A DNA stretch of 38,735 nucleotides from Beroe ovata (lineage: Eukaryota; Ctenophora; Nuda; Beroida; Beroidae). The position numbers and the translations under genes are program-made. Below are positions 23,286-33,550 of this stretch, piece after piece. Under the pieces are notes generated by a model that saw only the letters and a list, made by a program, of their open reading frames with translations, ran no database searches and had not been told where the DNA came from. The stretch lies in the NCBI GenBank assembly GCA_946803715.1, contig CAMPET010000066.1, positions 38,045-76,779 on the forward strand, given 5' to 3'. The first letter of the stretch is position 1. Each line of letters begins with the position of its first letter.

Positions 23286-23942
23286 ATGGCACTGCGAACC
23301 AAAGTCAGCTTCTACTATGACACTCTCTCACCCTATGCCTGGTTCGGATTTGAAATTCTATCCAGATACCAGAACATCTGGAATTTGGATCTTGACATGA
23401 AACCGCTGAACGTGAAGCGTGTTATGGTCGATTCCAAAAATGTATCCCCCACCACGATTCAGTACAAGAAGGACATGATGTTGAAGGACACTCGAAGGAT
23501 AGCGGACATGATGTCCTTACCTTTCAACACGGACAGTTACTCGCTGTCCAATATGGAGAGAGGCTCCACTGCGTGTATGAAGACATTGGCAGCTTGCAAA
23601 CTCCTTCATCCAGAGCACATTCAGCAATTGAGTAGGGAGGCCTGGTTAGGACTATACCACAGGAACATTGACATCACTGACGTAGACAATATCCGGCAGT
23701 TTTGTGAAGCTGCTGGAATTTCTGATGTGGACAAATTGCTGGAGTTCAGTCAGGGACCTGAAGCCAGGAGAGAGTACATTGGGAACACACAGGAAGCTTT
23801 GGCTTTAAAGGCTTTCGGAGTGCCTTGGATAACAGTGACGAATCCTGTTTCGGGCGAGACTGAGGCTATGTTTGGCCAAGATAGGATTGAAGTATTAGGC
23901 TGGATACTGGGGAAGAAGTATCAAGGATATAGTCCCCAATAG
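23286..23942 (+). CDS. GSTK1: Glutathione S-transferase kappa, copy 1
   Basis: A single uninterrupted frame of 218 residues, close to the usual 220-226 of the family. The thioredoxin-like start KVSFYYDTLSPYAW places the active serine at residue 15, where DsbA-type relatives carry a cysteine. MKTLAACKLLHPE, AWLGLYHRNIDITD, FGVPWITV with the cis-proline, and FGQDRIEVLGWILG follow in the family order. GST kappa conjugates glutathione and acts in mitochondria and peroxisomes. The C terminus (GYSPQ) is not a standard peroxisomal signal. An acceptor-like TTCCAG ends 14 bases before the ATG, so a 5'-UTR intron is possible. A second copy follows 114 bases downstream. Confidence 0.93.
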   Translation: MALRTKVSFYYDTLSPYAWFGFEILSRYQNIWNLDLDMKPLNVKRVMVDSKNVSPTTIQYKKDMMLKDTRRIADMMSLPFNTDSYSLSNMERGSTACMKTLAACKLLHPEHIQQLSREAWLGLYHRNIDITDVDNIRQFCEAAGISDVDKLLEFSQGPEARREYIGNTQEALALKAFGVPWITVTNPVSGETEAMFGQDRIEVLGWILGKKYQGYSPQ

Positions 23943-24055
23943 TTGGTGATGTATCCAGAATCCAGATTTCTGTTCTAGTACCTAATCCCTGATTTGAAAC
24001 GCTTTACCTCTCCGTATCGTTTAATCTGATAAAACCTATTCTCATAGATTTGTTG

Positions 24056-24724
24056 ATGGCTGTACGGACACAAGTTAAGTTTTACTATGACATTCTCTCG
24101 CCCTACGCTTGGTTTGGGTTTGAGTCCCTATGCCGATACCAGAAACCCTGGAATCTCGACTTGCAACTGCGGCCCATGAACCTAGGCAAGATAATGGGCG
24201 AGAGTGGGAACACTCCTCCCGGTATGAACCCTAGTAAAGCATCCATGCTGTCTCGAGATGTGCAGCGGGTATCAGACATGATGAATCTGCCCTATAGACC
24301 CGTAGAGCACTTTGCCAAGACAGTGTTCATACGAGGTTCAGTGCCTTGTCTGAAGACTTTGGCTGCATGCCAGATCCTATACCCTGATCAGTTGGAAGAG
24401 ATGAGTAGACAGGCCTGGCTCGGGTTGTACTCTAAGGACATCGATATAACTGACAAGAACAATATCAGAATGTTTGCTCAGGAGGCCGGGGTATCAGATG
24501 TGGAGAAACTGATTGACTTCAGCTCTTCACAGGAAGCTAGGGATCAGTTGATATCAAACACAACCGAGGCCCTAGAGTCAAAGTGTTTTGGAGCTCCTTG
24601 GTTCATTGTGACTCATCCAGAGACAGGGAAGAGGGAGAAGTTTTTTGGGCATGATAGAGTCGAAATGTTGGGGTGGATACTTGGTAAGGAATATCTCGGT
24701 CCTTACCCACAGCAGTTGCAATGA
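24056..24724 (+). CDS. GSTK1: Glutathione S-transferase kappa, copy 2
   Basis: A single frame of 222 residues, starting at the ATG at 24056; two in-frame TTG codons lie just upstream. It shares the full fold of copy 1: KFYYDILSPYAWFGFE with serine 15, LKTLAACQILYPDQ, AWLGLYSKDIDITDKNN, FGAPWFIVTHP and FGHDRVEMLGWILG. The copies look roughly half identical by eye and share the absence of introns, so this is an old tandem duplication of an intronless gene. CTCATAG ends 8 bases before the ATG. An AATAAA follows 163 bases after the stop codon. Confidence 0.93.
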   Translation: MAVRTQVKFYYDILSPYAWFGFESLCRYQKPWNLDLQLRPMNLGKIMGESGNTPPGMNPSKASMLSRDVQRVSDMMNLPYRPVEHFAKTVFIRGSVPCLKTLAACQILYPDQLEEMSRQAWLGLYSKDIDITDKNNIRMFAQEAGVSDVEKLIDFSSSQEARDQLISNTTEALESKCFGAPWFIVTHPETGKREKFFGHDRVEMLGWILGKEYLGPYPQQLQ

Positions 24725-24886
24725 GACATGATTTTCATCCTTTTTATACTTTATGTGAATAGATATTGATCGTCTTTGAGAATTTGGCTTTTCCTGTTAA
24801 TGAAACACCTTTTTAAGTAGATTGATTGTTTTTATGAGTTGATGATCTATGGAATGTATGTGTTTGTGTTGAAATAGCATATAATG

Positions 24887-24892
24887 AATAAA
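24887..24892 (+). terminator. Poly(A) signal of the second GST kappa gene
   Basis: AATAAA lies 163 bases after the stop codon of GST kappa copy 2, a normal distance for a 3' UTR in a compact genome. No matching hexamer was seen between the two copies. Confidence 0.6.
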
Positions 24893-25478
24893 TTACACTC
24901 AACTCATTTGACTGTCCTTTTCTCACGGAATATGTGTATTGTGTAAGTAACTCTATATTAACATCCAAAATATACACTATCCATTTGGTCATTACCAATT
25001 ATCAAATTAACATTCAGTCATTATTTGTTTTAGATAAAATTCCTTACTGTCAAATATATTAAGTGATACCACGGGTTTAATTATAGGATCACGTGACCAG
25101 TGAATAGGGGCAAATCGAGTGAACTAAATCGGCTGTGTGATATATGGGGACTACCGATCATGGTATATACCTATTTTGATCGTGACCTAAGGCCTGTCAC
25201 CCATGACATCTTGTACAATGTACCTATATGCTTATATGCTTAGTGATTGCTTATAATATGGATAGTTTCGTACCTTTGCTGAATGTAGAGTTTGAGGCCA
25301 TTAAAAACTTAATCACATGATTGAATCCATATTGCATAATATCATAATGCATCCAAATGTTCAATTTATGGTTTCTTAATAATAAACACACTGGATCTGA
25401 TCGTGAGGCCAGGATCAGATGCCGTTACAGAGTTAATGCATCATTTCGGGGACGAGAGGGAAATTTCATTTCAATACC
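24893..25478. other. Intergenic region before SLC2A13
   Basis: AT-rich DNA without a supported gene. A short inverted pair, GATCTGATC near 25394 and GGATCAGAT near 25412, lies about 70 bases upstream of the TATA box and could be a control site, but there is no further support. Confidence 0.4.
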
Positions 25479-25531
25479 TATAAAAGTTTGAGTCTATGTG
25501 TTTGTGTTATTGCTTGTTATATCTTGCAAAG
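25479..25531 (+). promoter_or_regulatory. TATA box and non-coding first exon of SLC2A13
   Basis: TATAAAAG at 25479-25486 is a consensus TATA box. A start about 30 bases downstream would give a 5' exon ending at 25531, where CAAAG meets the strong donor GTAAGC. The acceptor TTTGATAG ends at 26012, 9 bases before the ATG. This makes an ordinary 5'-UTR intron of 481 bases. The motifs are visible; the transcript structure is inferred. Confidence 0.5.
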
Positions 25532-26021
25532 GTAAGCTGCGGGTTTCACTGACTAGCTGAAATTGTATAGCTGTTTCTCAGCCTAGCCAATAGCCTTTTC
25601 TAGCCGTTAAGCCGTTATACTTTTATAGGGAGACGCAAAAGTGTAACACCAAGCATGCCTTGCATACCTTGCATACCTTATTGGTACCCTTTTGCTATTG
25701 TCAAAAGAAATAATATATCATATCTTGTTGGAGCAACCAGTCTGTCTGCTTCAAATCACGAGAAAATAGCTCAGCCAACATCAATTACCTCAGCTAGCAG
25801 ATCCTGTGGCTCACGGCCTCGTTTAGAACAACAGATTCATGCAATAATGCCAAATCTGAGTTTAATAACAGTGATAGTCGTGGGTGCCGAAAATATTTGA
25901 CTGATCCCATCTTTTATATGATACCTATCTAGATGATTCTCATTATCGTGTGGTGTCAAACGTCACTTTAATATGAAACATGCTAATATCTCACTCTCTT
26001 TTCCTTTGATAGCCATGAGCA

Positions 26022-28600
26022 ATGTCAACTGAATCCAGCCTATTTCATAGATCAAACAGTATCCAACACAACCCTGATGTAGCTAAAACAGGCTCAGAAG
26101 GCTCAATAACGGATGAAGATGCGGCTCTTATCGGAACTAAGAAAACTAAGCTGACATGGTTTGTCGTGGTATTGAGTTGTGTGTCTACCATTGGAGGCTT
26201 CCTATTCGGTTACGATACAGGAGTAGTCAGTGGAGCTCTTATCAAGCTGAAGGTGAGTGTCCAGTGATCGTTGTAATCAATTTTGTCAATTTCGGATCCT
26301 GGATCGAAATGTTCAAGGTTGCCCCTCGACCTAGGGCTCTGATTAGACTGCAGACCCAGTCAAAAATTATTTTGCCCCTCCCACTGAGCTTGTAATCCAC
26401 CGAAGGAGGCTCTATACAGTATACCTACAGTATATTTTATCTCTTTGGTAAAAAATTCCGAAATCTTAATAACGTAATATACGAACGATCGCTTAGCACT
26501 CCTCCATTTTCAGGCTGATTTCAACTTGTCCGACTCAGATCAGGAATGGATAGTTGGCATAGCAGTGGCATCAGCTGCTCTAGGTGCCATGCTGGGTGGC
26601 ATCACATCAAACAGTATTGGTCGCAAGCCAACTCTCATCATCTCCTCTGCATTCTTCACCCTCGGTTCGGTGCTCCTCTTCAGTGCCACCTCATTCCACT
26701 TTCTCCTGGCTGGTCGGCTTGTCCTAGGTTTGGGAGTAGGTCTCGCTTCAATGGTGGTGCCCCCGTACATTGCAGAGAGTTCGCCAGCTGAGTACAGGGG
26801 CACTCTGGTCACCGCATTCGGTGCTACCATCACATCAGGGCAGTTCATAGCGAGTGTGGTGTGTGGCGCACTGAGCGAGGTTCACGAGGGATGGAGGTGG
26901 ATGTTGGGCTTTGCTGTCATCCCCAGTGTCGCCATGGGAACAGGGATGTTCCTACTACCAGAGAGTCCACGGTACCTGGTAATAATCATAATTCTGCTTC
27001 ATGATACTCTCGAATGGACAATATTGTACTCCTCGTGATGGTGACAAATCCATTGTTCAGATACAGAAAGGTAAGATCAAGTTGGCTGAGTCCACACTTC
27101 AGAAGATCACAGGGAAAGAAGACATCTCTACTGAGCTAGGTGAAATCAGTGAAACACTATTTGCTGAAACAGAGTACAGCAGTAACGGTTTCCTACATAT
27201 GGTTCGAACAATCGCTACCACGCCTCCTGTCCAGAGAGCTATGGCTATCGGGTGTGCATTGCAGGCGTTCCAACAACTTGGCGGTATTAACACCGTCATG
27301 TACTATAGCACCACTATGATAAAGATGGCAGGGATAGAGGACGATTCCCAAGCTATCTGGTTGTCGTGTATTCCATCCTTCATCAATGCTGTCTTTGCTT
27401 TGGTTTCGCTTGCTGTCATTGAAAAGGTGGCACGTAGGAAGCTTCTCCTGACCACTCTTATGGGCACTATACTGGGTTCGTGCGTTGTGCTCGGTTCCTC
27501 GTGCATTCTGCACTGCACAGTTTGCATGATACAATAAGCACCGTACACTATAGGTATAGGAAGCAAGAGCACACATTATAATTCCCCACCCTAGCTCAAC
27601 GCCACTTACACTGTTATACGCAGGTCTGTGTTTATTGGGAGGCGCATACTACGAGATCAGTAGCACTACAGCACTGGTATCCACGAACACGTGTAGCACA
27701 CGTGACGTTATCAGCAACTGTAACACGTGTGTTGAACATCCTGACTGTGCATTCTGCTCCACGGACAGGTAATTCTCCCCCACATTCCTCAAGTAAAGTA
27801 CTAGTTCGTACTAACTTTACAGATGATTCCTATTATTAGGATTATTGAACGCCAAAGTCACAACAACGCTGTATCTAATCTTTATCAAGCGGATGAAACT
27901 ATGAAAGCACGAAGAATTTAATGAAAAATCTGTTTCAGGTCATCAGACGGTCGTTGCTTTATTCCTACGGCCACAGATAACTGTACATCGACCGGTTCCT
28001 ATAGGACTGATGACATTTGTTACAGTAGCAATAGCTGGACGATCATTGTCGCAATGGTGATTTACATTGCCATGTTTGCTACAGGTGAATTAATTGGCAC
28101 ATTTCCAATTATCAGGGGGACGTTCATGATAGTATAAGTTCATAGTTCATACGGTCTAGATATCTATCTTCAGTAAGGCTGTTCTGTAATGTAAGGAAGA
28201 AGTGTGAATACTTTCGGATTTATAACCGGATATCAATATACCCAGGTATTGGTACTCTAGCGTGGACTATAAACTCAGAGATATACCCAATGTGGGTTAG
28301 AGGCTACGCCCTCTCCCTCTCTACCATGACGAACTGGATCTTTAACCTCATCATCGCATTCACCTTCCTTGACCTTACAAGACTGCTCACCAGGTATTTA
28401 AGTATTAATGATAGATATCACAGACCATTTCTGCCGTTTTATGCCCCCGAATTAGTAGATTTCACCCAGTTTTTTCTACCAGTTACGGTGCGTTCTGGCT
28501 GTATGCCGGTATAACTGCTATCGGCTGGTTGATATTCTACTTTAAGCTCCCTGAAACAAGAGGTGTTCAGCTGGAGCAGGTGGAACAACTCTTCACCTGA
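26022..28600 (+). CDS. SLC2A13: Proton/myo-inositol cotransporter, sugar-porter MFS family
   Basis: Seven exons (26022-26252, 26514-26978, 27061-27475, 27624-27768, 27939-28084, 28246-28393, 28483-28600) join to 555 residues. Sugar-porter signatures appear in order: GGFLFGYDTGVVSGAL in helix 1, NSIGRKP, GRLVLGLGVGLASM, PPYIAESSPAEYRGTLVT, WRWMLG, PESPRYLIQKGK, QQLGGINTVMYYS, EKVARRK, TINSEIYPMWVRG and LPETRGVQLEQVE. A cysteine-rich outer loop (CNTCVEHPDCAFC and further cysteines) between helices 9 and 10 is typical of HMIT/SLC2A13 and absent from ordinary GLUTs. The protein should import myo-inositol with protons across the plasma membrane. The ATG at 26022 is used because the one at 26015 is followed by an early stop. 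Confidence 0.92.
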
Positions 28601-28970
28601 ATAGGAGCTGTAGCCAGACCTTAGAACTTCCTTATACACAATAATTCAGATCAAGATCCAAGATGTGTTCAGAAAACATTGTGTACTTAGATAGCTGATA
28701 CAGGCTGATGTGTGATAAGCCACGATAAACGGAATTAAAAGTCCAGTGCTTGAGAAGTTTAATTTTGAAAAGTATCATTGATTGAGTTTTGTTATTAATT
28801 TTATTCGGTTAATCTATTTGCATCTTCTATTATGAATTTTTATAAAGACGGAATTTTTATCATATTCGATTTCTGTAATTCATCAGTTGATTCTTTGATA
28901 AATGTTTCATAGTATTGGATAATCTACTGTCTACGATGATATTGTAAACTCTCTTCAGTAGAAAGAATCG

Positions 28971-28976
28971 AATAAA
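28971..28976 (+). terminator. Poly(A) signal of SLC2A13
   Basis: AATAAA lies 370 bases after the SLC2A13 stop codon and only 75 bases before the NSUN2 start codon. The transporter's 3' end and the NSUN2 5' end therefore nearly touch. Confidence 0.55.
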
Positions 28977-29051
28977 ATTTCCACCTCATCTGTTGTAACA
29001 GAAGGGCCAATTCAATTTTTTATTCCAATTCTGTCATATCCCAGTGTTACA

Positions 29052-31256
29052 ATGACAGAAACGGCCCAAACAGACAACATTGTAGTCTCAACAGACAACA
29101 ATGACAGTAACCCTGGTAGCAAGCGTAAAGCAAAGAAAAACAAATGGAAGAATAGGAAAGACCACTTGGATTCCAAAGCGCGACCCAATAAGAAGAAGAA
29201 AGTGGAGGAAGGCACTCGGGGCGACTGGGAACCTATACCCAAAGAGAACGAGCACTTTGAGTCATATTACAAAGCACTGGGTATCATTCCAGAGAGTGAA
29301 TGGGATGACTTCATGTCACATATGAGGGTGGATTTGCCTGCTACATTCCGTATTGTGGACTCAAGGGGTGATAGTGTCTTTCTCAATGATATCATGATCA
29401 ACCAGCACTTCTCCAAGTTGGAAGGGGTACAGATTAATGATCAGCCGTGTCCTCAGCCCGAGAGAATACCTTGGTATCCCAATGGGCTAGCTTGGCAACT
29501 TGACATGTCTCGCCCCATGTTGAGGAACAGTGAGGAATTATTTTCCCTCCACCAATTCCTTGTTTCGGAGGTGGAGAGAGGTAGTATAGCCAGACAGGAA
29601 GCAGTCAGCATGATCCCTCCTCTCGTTCTCGATGTGAGGTCGCATCACACAGTACTGGATATGTGTGCAGCCCCGGGTAGCAAAACTCTGCAGCTACTAG
29701 AGGCTCTTCACGCAGATGGTCCACACCCATCTGGACTTGTTATCGCTAATGATGGAGACAACAAGAGATGCTACATGTTAGTCACTCAAACTAAGAGATT
29801 CAACTCCCTTGCCTTCATGATCACTAACGAGGACGCCACTAGATTCCCAAATGTGAAGGTGTTTGACGAGTGCGGGAAGTTGGTGAGTATGAAGTATGAT
29901 AGGATACTCTGTGATGTACCTTGTACTGGAGATGGAACTCTCCGCAAGAATTATGCTATTTGGAAGAAGTGGGAGCAGGCGAAAGCTGTTGGTATTCACA
30001 AGCTACAGCGCAGAATACTGTTACGAGCTATGGATATGTTGGCAGAGGGAGGAAGGATTGTGTACTCCACCTGCTCGCTCAACCCTATCGAGAACGAGGC
30101 TACTGTTCTCAGTGCTTTGAGGTGTAGACCGGAGTTTGAACTCATGCCAACTGACAACCTGTTACCTGAGCTGAAGAGAAGACCCGGATTGACATCTTGG
30201 AAGGTAATGCACAATGATAAGACTTGGTATGAGAAATTCGAGGATGTAAAGGACCCAAAACATTTGAAATCAATCGCTCCAACAATGTTTTGTGATGGGG
30301 CGGAAGAGCACAATCTTCAGTATTCTATGAGAGTTTACCCTCACCTGCAAAACACTGGAGGATTCTTCATTTGTGTGATTCAAAGAAAAGAAGCTAAAAC
30401 ACAAGCTGAGAAACCAAATTCTGAACTTGAAGAAGAAGTTGTTTCCGAAAATGCGAATTCTAATAAGAATGATAATCTTCACAAGAACACCAATGTCCTT
30501 GTTGATAATATGAAGTGGAAAACTTACCATGGTTTCAGAGAAGATCCTTACTTTTTCCAAACTTCAGAATCAGACTGCTTTGACGTCATTCGGAAGTGGT
30601 ATAAGTTTTCGGAAACATTCCCCTATGCCAACATCTTTGCTCGATCTAAGTCAGAAGATAATTTGAAGCAGAGGAACTTATCAATAGCTTGTACACGAAT
30701 CCGACATATCATCCAGCAGAATGAAAGGAAAATCAAGATAATAAATTGTGGTTTGAGACTGTTTTCCTACTGCAAGGAGTCGTTCAGTCCGTGCCCATAC
30801 AGATTACTGCAGGAGGGGGCTCATTTCACGGCTAAATACCTTGGTGACAAACTGTTCCAAGTCTCTCTCGAAGATATGACGAAGATACTGTCTCCTGAGG
30901 GCATCCAGAAGAGCACTCTGGAACCAGAACTCTATGCCAAGATCAAAGATCTCCCAATGGGAATAGTTGTTTTCCACCTTCCGTCAGTTGGCAGAGTTCC
31001 CGATATGTATGTTTGTGTCTACACAACTGAGAATGGGGCTAGATCATACATCACCGAGGATGAGAAGAACCATTTCAGAATGATCCTAGGACTTGAACCT
31101 CTTCTAACAAAACGGGAATTAAAGAAGCTGGATGCACTTGAAAAATACAGGCAGAAGAAGGCACTTGAAGCAGATGAGCAGCAGAAAGATGTTGCGGAGA
31201 GCAATGGGTCCGATAACAGCACACCAGATATGAAGCTTGATGATGAAAGACCGTAA
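29052..31256 (+). CDS. NSUN2: RNA cytosine-5 methyltransferase NSUN2
   Basis: One uninterrupted frame of 734 residues; the human protein has 767. A basic head (KRKAKKNKWKNRK) suits nuclear or nucleolar location. The S-adenosylmethionine site is LDMCAAPGSKTLQ (about residues 202-214). Motif IV, DVPCTGDGTLRKN, puts the releasing cysteine at 291. Motif VI, YSTCSLNPIENEA, puts the catalytic cysteine at 341. The 50-residue spacing equals that of human Cys271 and Cys321. A lysine-rich linker and a C-terminal region with CPYRLLQEGAHF and MGIVVFHL complete the NSUN2-specific layout. The enzyme makes m5C in tRNAs and other RNAs. The lack of introns is notable, since the vertebrate gene has many. TATCCCAG ends 7 bases before the ATG. 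Confidence 0.96.
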   Translation: MTETAQTDNIVVSTDNNDSNPGSKRKAKKNKWKNRKDHLDSKARPNKKKKVEEGTRGDWEPIPKENEHFESYYKALGIIPESEWDDFMSHMRVDLPATFRIVDSRGDSVFLNDIMINQHFSKLEGVQINDQPCPQPERIPWYPNGLAWQLDMSRPMLRNSEELFSLHQFLVSEVERGSIARQEAVSMIPPLVLDVRSHHTVLDMCAAPGSKTLQLLEALHADGPHPSGLVIANDGDNKRCYMLVTQTKRFNSLAFMITNEDATRFPNVKVFDECGKLVSMKYDRILCDVPCTGDGTLRKNYAIWKKWEQAKAVGIHKLQRRILLRAMDMLAEGGRIVYSTCSLNPIENEATVLSALRCRPEFELMPTDNLLPELKRRPGLTSWKVMHNDKTWYEKFEDVKDPKHLKSIAPTMFCDGAEEHNLQYSMRVYPHLQNTGGFFICVIQRKEAKTQAEKPNSELEEEVVSENANSNKNDNLHKNTNVLVDNMKWKTYHGFREDPYFFQTSESDCFDVIRKWYKFSETFPYANIFARSKSEDNLKQRNLSIACTRIRHIIQQNERKIKIINCGLRLFSYCKESFSPCPYRLLQEGAHFTAKYLGDKLFQVSLEDMTKILSPEGIQKSTLEPELYAKIKDLPMGIVVFHLPSVGRVPDMYVCVYTTENGARSYITEDEKNHFRMILGLEPLLTKRELKKLDALEKYRQKKALEADEQQKDVAESNGSDNSTPDMKLDDERP

Positions 31257-31535
31257 ACTGAGGGACAATTAATGTTTGAATTCGTTTAACTTGTCATATC
31301 TTTTGGTAATTTATCGGTTTTATGTCAACACAGTTTTTATGTAAAACGATTTTTAATTCGAATGAATCGGTTCTTTTATTCCGAACTTTTTATTCCGGTG
31401 CTTTAAATGCAATGGATCGATATTACCACTGTATAAGCGAGAATTTTGAGGGCTTATTGAATCCACATCAATATCCCAGGTCTTATAATGATGTAGTTCA
31501 AATTAATCACCAATGATATCCTTCACTATGGTAGG

Positions 31536-31967
31536 ATGAATGAATCATTTGATTCGTTTGGACAGAGCTCCACTGGGACATCCTCCCTTCACACTTCTGA
31601 TGCCATGAAGATGCAGGAGGCCATCACACAGATAGAGATGGCGCTGCAAGTAGAAAGTCAGAGACAGATCATGACTTTTATGAACAACAAGTGTTTCGAG
31701 AGATGTATATATAAGCCTTCTTCAGCTTCACTGGGTATGTATGTCATGAATTTAAACTTCAAACTGTGAATTTAGAGAATTGTGAGAGATGTTAGAATAG
31801 ATCATGATATATTACGGTATTATCTGTCAGGTAACGCAGAGCGACAATGTGTGGCCAAGTGTATGGACAGGTTTCAAGATGGTATCAAAGTTGTCAACTC
31901 AACGATAGCCAAACGTTTGACTGCCGAAAAAGAGGCGCTCCAGAATCAAGCGGGTCTAGGGTTGTAG
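31536..31967 (+). CDS. TIMM13: Mitochondrial import chaperone Tim13
   Basis: Two exons (31536-31734 and 31831-31967) encode 111 residues. The twin CX3C motif of small Tim proteins is clear: CFERC and CVAKC, 15 residues apart. KCFERCIYKP, CMDRFQD and the Phe/Gly/Ser-rich head (FDSFGQSS) fit Tim13 better than Tim8, Tim9 or Tim10. Tim13 pairs with Tim8 in the intermembrane space and escorts hydrophobic precursors to the inner membrane; the cysteines form two disulfides. A TAG acceptor-like site ends one base before the ATG. Confidence 0.88.
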
Positions 31968-32252
31968 CTCAAATTTAGGATATAATGGAGCATTGGAGCA
32001 TAGAGTTTCTTTCATTAGGCTAAATCCTACGAGTATCCCTTGACCTCCAGTGTTAGGTGTTAATTTATTATAAGCGAACTCATTTATATCATCTGTTAAG
32101 TGCCTTTTATAAACATTCAGTGCTTATTTGTTAGTGAATTTGAGTCTGATCACTGACTTTGTCATAAAATATTGATAGTTTGATAACATCGTGGTTGAAG
32201 CTATACTTATCCACTTATCCTAGATTTGAAATGTCCTATTCTCAGATTTCTG

Positions 32253-32294
32253 ATGGCTAATAAAGAGATTACCCTTTCATTGACCACCTCTTGA
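32253..32294 (+). promoter_or_regulatory. Candidate upstream ORF of RNASEH1
   Basis: A 13-codon ATG-to-TGA frame ends 26 bases before the first RNASEH1 ATG. If the RNASEH1 mRNA begins upstream of 32253, this frame would reduce initiation at the mitochondrial start. It overlaps the likely poly(A) signal of TIMM13, so it may instead lie in that gene's 3' end. Confidence 0.3.
32259..32264 (+). terminator. Probable poly(A) signal of TIMM13
   Basis: AATAAA lies 292 bases after the TIMM13 stop codon and 57 bases before the RNASEH1 ATG at 32321. Confidence 0.45.
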
Positions 32295-32320
32295 AATTAC
32301 TTCCACTTCACTGTCCTTGT

Positions 32321-33550
32321 ATGTTACGAAACCTAACTCGACAGTTGTTTGTTCACCGATTCTTCTCAACTAACAACACTATGCCTAACGGGGGTTGTTA
32401 CTATGCTGTTACCCGAGGATATACACCCGGCATATACAAGTCCTACAGTCAGGTTTTGGAGCAAATAACGGGATTCGACCACGCCACCTTCAAGAAGTTC
32501 GACACCTACGAGGCAGCCTACAAACACTTCTTTCACACTCAGCACGATGAAGTCATAGAGAAAGAGAAGAAAACAGAGGAGTTTGTCAAGAGGTTGAAAC
32601 AGGCAGTTGCCAACGAGAAGGCAGCTAAAGCTGCTCTAGCTTCACAAGATGACAGTCATGATGACGTAACTAAACGGAAGGGAGAAACCAGTCCCCAAAA
32701 GTATTGTCAGATCCTCAGTTCAGATTTCCACCCTGAGGACGATGCTGGTGACATCATCAATCAGACCGTTCTGAACATGGAGGATCAGTCATTGTTCCTA
32801 AAGTTTGAAGAAGATGAACCTGTGGTGTCAGAACCTGTCAGAAAGAGCGCTAGATTGGAGGAAAGGGGTCCAATTTCCTTCGCTGATGAGTACACTCTAG
32901 CGGATTTCGAGCGAGACTTGTTAGAAGTAGCATCTGTGTGCTCGGAGAAAGTGAAATCTAAGGGCAGCAATCTAAAGAGGCCTGGCAGACCTCGTAAGAT
33001 CGTTGCTAAGGTGGGGGAGTGTGGTGAAATGTTTACAAAGGACGGTATACCGATACTGTACACTGATGGGTGTTGCACTAACGTTAACCTGCCCGAGGAA
33101 AGCCGTAGGGCGGGTTGCGGTGTGTTCTGGGGCGAGAAGGACCCTAGGAACATCACAGAGAGGTTGTGGGGTGCGCAGACAAACCAGCGTGCTGAACTGT
33201 GGGCGGTTATCAGGGGTGTGCAGTCGGCACTGCAATCTGATTACAAGTTCGTTGAGATCAGGACTGATAGCAGGTATGTGATAGAGGGAATGAACACTTG
33301 GATACACAAATGGAAAAAGAATGACTGGAAAACGCGCAGCTTGCAGCCTGTTAAAAACCGAGAATTGTTCGTGCTACTTGATAACCTTTTCATGTACATT
33401 GATGTGAATTTGGTGAAAGTCAAGGGACATTCTAATGACAAGGGGAATGATATGGCTGATATGTTAGCTAAGTTAGGAGCTAATCTGATGCCGCAAGACG
33501 CCCCTAATTTCGAACCAAACAAGGCAGATGAGGAAGACCTTGATGTGTGA
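32321..33550 (+). CDS. RNASEH1: Ribonuclease H1, mitochondrial and nuclear forms
   Basis: A single frame of 409 residues from the ATG at 32321. Residues 1-20 (MLRNLTRQLFVHRFFSTNNT) are a basic, hydroxyl-rich mitochondrial leader. Met21 (ATG at 32381) starts MPNGGCYYAVTRGYTPGIY, the hybrid-binding domain (to about residue 70). A long charged linker of about 170 residues follows, which explains why the protein exceeds the human 286. The RNase H domain carries its DEDD set at Asp249 (YTDGC), Glu292 (NQRAEL), Asp316 (RTDSR) and Asp380 (NDMAD), with spacing close to the human enzyme. It cuts RNA in RNA/DNA hybrids in the nucleus and in mtDNA replication. There are no introns. A 24-base duplication copies the last codons and the stop. 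Confidence 0.95.
   Translation: MLRNLTRQLFVHRFFSTNNTMPNGGCYYAVTRGYTPGIYKSYSQVLEQITGFDHATFKKFDTYEAAYKHFFHTQHDEVIEKEKKTEEFVKRLKQAVANEKAAKAALASQDDSHDDVTKRKGETSPQKYCQILSSDFHPEDDAGDIINQTVLNMEDQSLFLKFEEDEPVVSEPVRKSARLEERGPISFADEYTLADFERDLLEVASVCSEKVKSKGSNLKRPGRPRKIVAKVGECGEMFTKDGIPILYTDGCCTNVNLPEESRRAGCGVFWGEKDPRNITERLWGAQTNQRAELWAVIRGVQSALQSDYKFVEIRTDSRYVIEGMNTWIHKWKKNDWKTRSLQPVKNRELFVLLDNLFMYIDVNLVKVKGHSNDKGNDMADMLAKLGANLMPQDAPNFEPNKADEEDLDV

Noticed and set aside
25655-25900. 81-codon ATG frame in the SLC2A13 leader region
   Set aside because: It starts in a short CCTTGCATA tandem repeat and lies inside the inferred 5'-UTR intron; no domain is visible.
27001-27060. Coding continuation of SLC2A13 exon 2 past 26978
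   Set aside because: The frame runs into a stop; splicing 26978 to 27061 restores PESPRYLIQKGK, the conserved sugar-porter sequence.
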